Shown here: piece by piece, positions 7,555 to 8,109 of the stretch
How the letters are laid out: every line of letters begins with the position of its first letter
Position numbering within the stretch: position 1 is the stretch's first letter
NCBI GenBank assembly: GCA_027483425.1
Contig: JAIXUR010000138.1
Span: 1 to 8,109 of the forward strand
From: Cyanobacteriota bacterium
Lineage (GTDB): Bacteria > Cyanobacteriota > Cyanobacteriia > Phormidesmidales > Phormidesmidaceae
Direction: 5' to 3'
Length of the DNA stretch: 8,109 nt
Notes under the pieces: model-generated
What the model saw: only the letters and a program-made list of their open reading frames with translations
Databases searched by the model: none
Told to the model about the DNA's origin: nothing
Made by a program: the position numbers and the translations under genes

Positions 7555-7590
7555 TGTACTAGCCCAATGACTTGTACTAGCCCAAGGACA
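7555..7590. repeat. 18-bp tandem duplication
   Basis: TGTACTAGCCCAATGACT (7555-7572) is followed at once by TGTACTAGCCCAAGGACA (7573-7590). The copies match at 16 of 18 positions and share an exact 13-bp core. No function is evident; recent duplication by slippage or transposition scarring would explain it. Confidence 0.75.
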
Positions 7591-7858
7591 AAGAGCAGCA
7601 GGGAATACCCTCTTTAACCTCTTCAAATAGACGCTTAGCATTTATGCATTCAGAAATGCTACTACCATGGATTGGCTCCATAAAACTCAGCCGATCGATG
7701 ATCCTGAGCGGTCAGCATATTCACCCCAAGGACTGCCAAGGATTTCAATTTTGATTAGCACATTCCAACCCTTTGCAACTGTTTCTACTTATTTCTATAT
7801 ATTTTGACTTTTTCAACAGGTTTATCGGGTTGTGTAAGTGGATGGTTGTAGTTAAATG

Positions 7859-7928
7859 TAGGATGGGCAAAGGGCAAAGCCCGTGCCCATCGCCCTGATG
7901 ATGGGCACGCGATGCTTTGCCCATCCTA
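7859..7928. repeat. REP-like double palindrome (two inverted hairpin units)
   Basis: Two units face each other: 7859-7891, beginning TAGGATGGGCAAAG, and 7900-7928, ending CTTTGCCCATCCTA, separated by 8 nt. They are inverted copies apart from an unpaired centre. Each unit is also a hairpin by itself, with GATGGGCA paired to TGCCCATC (7862-7869 with 7884-7891, and 7900-7907 with 7918-7925). The left unit has an extra inner stem, GGGC-AAA-GCCC (7872-7882). GATGGGCA/TGCCCATC palindromes of this form are common dispersed repeats in bacterial genomes, of the REP/BIME type mobilised by RAYT transposases. That assignment is inference. It lacks a following T-tract, so it is not an obvious terminator. 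Confidence 0.7.
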
Positions 7929-7936
7929 AGCAGATT

Positions 7937-8107
7937 TTATATTGAATTGTGCCTTCCTAACTTATCTATAGGAATTGATTTTATGGAGGAAGATGGATAT
8001 ACTACGCTAAGAGGGTGTTTAAAAAGCCAAAGAGCGTCTAAAATCATGCCTAGATTGTAGGCTAATGTCCTCAAAATTGAGCGTTTTTTGATGCCTCTTG
8101 GTGGCAA
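7937..8107 (-). CDS. Possible 3' end of a transposase gene (5' end outside window)
   Basis: On the minus strand a frame enters from the right edge and runs 56 codons to TAA (7937-7939). Its first part reads GIKKRSILRTLAYNLGMI and then LDALWLF, a basic then amphipathic-hydrophobic pattern like the C-terminal helix of DDE transposases. The later residues, after about 8011, look like read-through into flanking DNA. A second open frame, offset by one base (FATKRHQKTLNFEDIS), stops at TAA (8019-8021), inside the presumed IS end. It has the more usual stop position but a less protein-like sequence. I cannot decide between them, and a frameshifted remnant would explain both. No family is assigned. 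Confidence 0.3.
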   Translation of the reverse strand: MPPRGIKKRSILRTLAYNLGMILDALWLFKHPLSVVYPSSSIKSIPIDKLGRHNSI

Positions 8108-8109
8108 AC
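8011..8109. mobile_element. Probable insertion-sequence terminus at the right edge
   Basis: GAGGGTGTTTAAAAAGCC (8011-8028) has the look of an IS terminal inverted repeat, and transposase-like codons follow immediately on the minus strand. The element continues past the window, so the partner repeat, the target duplication and the family cannot be seen. The exact boundary could be a few bases either side of 8011. Confidence 0.4.

Larger units (their letters stand above)
7326..8010. other. Repeat-bearing intergenic region without a convincing gene
   Basis: This stretch is visibly AT-richer than the genes to its left and contains no HIP1 octamer. Neither strand shows a frame with the codon bias of the neighbouring genes or a recognisable product, and I see no tRNA-like cloverleaf or CRISPR pattern. 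It holds the hydrolase gene's start signals near 7335-7354, a candidate mobile-element end, two sets of short direct repeats and a REP-like double hairpin, each listed separately. I see nothing specific in 7591-7857. An ATG at 7984 opens only a 25-codon frame and is unlikely to be a gene. Confidence 0.6.

Noticed and set aside
7555..7590. Start of a CRISPR array
   Set aside because: There are only two adjacent copies with no unique spacer between them, so it is a simple tandem duplication.

Overview
The window reads as chromosomal DNA from a cyanobacterium, probably a filamentous or Leptolyngbya-like lineage (the lineage is a guess). The main support is ten exact copies of the HIP1 octamer GCGATCGC in 8.1 kb, where chance predicts about 0.1. 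The gene content agrees: a RecG with the long N-terminal extension usual in cyanobacteria, a hydrolase with a DUF1400-type N-terminal region, and a conserved-looking hypothetical gene. The genes are GC-rich, with short spacers.

Layout. On the + strand, a hypothetical acidic protein (1-957, open at the left edge) is followed after 11 nt by recG (969-3500), probably as one transcript. recG converges on ligA (3511-5583, minus strand) with only 10 nt between the stop codons. Upstream of ligA on the minus strand is an exported alpha/beta hydrolase (5619-7325). The 35-nt gap allows co-transcription of hydrolase then ligA. RecG (fork reversal and recombination helicase) and LigA (NAD+-dependent DNA ligase) both act in DNA replication and repair. 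The hydrolase is probably exported and has no evident link to them.

From 7326 to the right edge there is no convincing complete gene. This stretch is visibly AT-richer, lacks HIP1 sites and holds several repeats: a candidate mobile-element end (7477-7505), short direct repeats (7501-7536, 7555-7590), a REP-like double hairpin (7859-7928), and what looks like the terminus of an insertion sequence running off the right edge (from about 8011), perhaps with the 3' end of a minus-strand transposase gene.

I see no new multi-gene system. The most unusual feature is a near-perfect 41-nt hairpin inside ligA (4819-4859). It is translated in frame and falls in what appears to be an enlarged variable loop of the ligase, which suggests a small palindromic element tolerated inside an essential gene.
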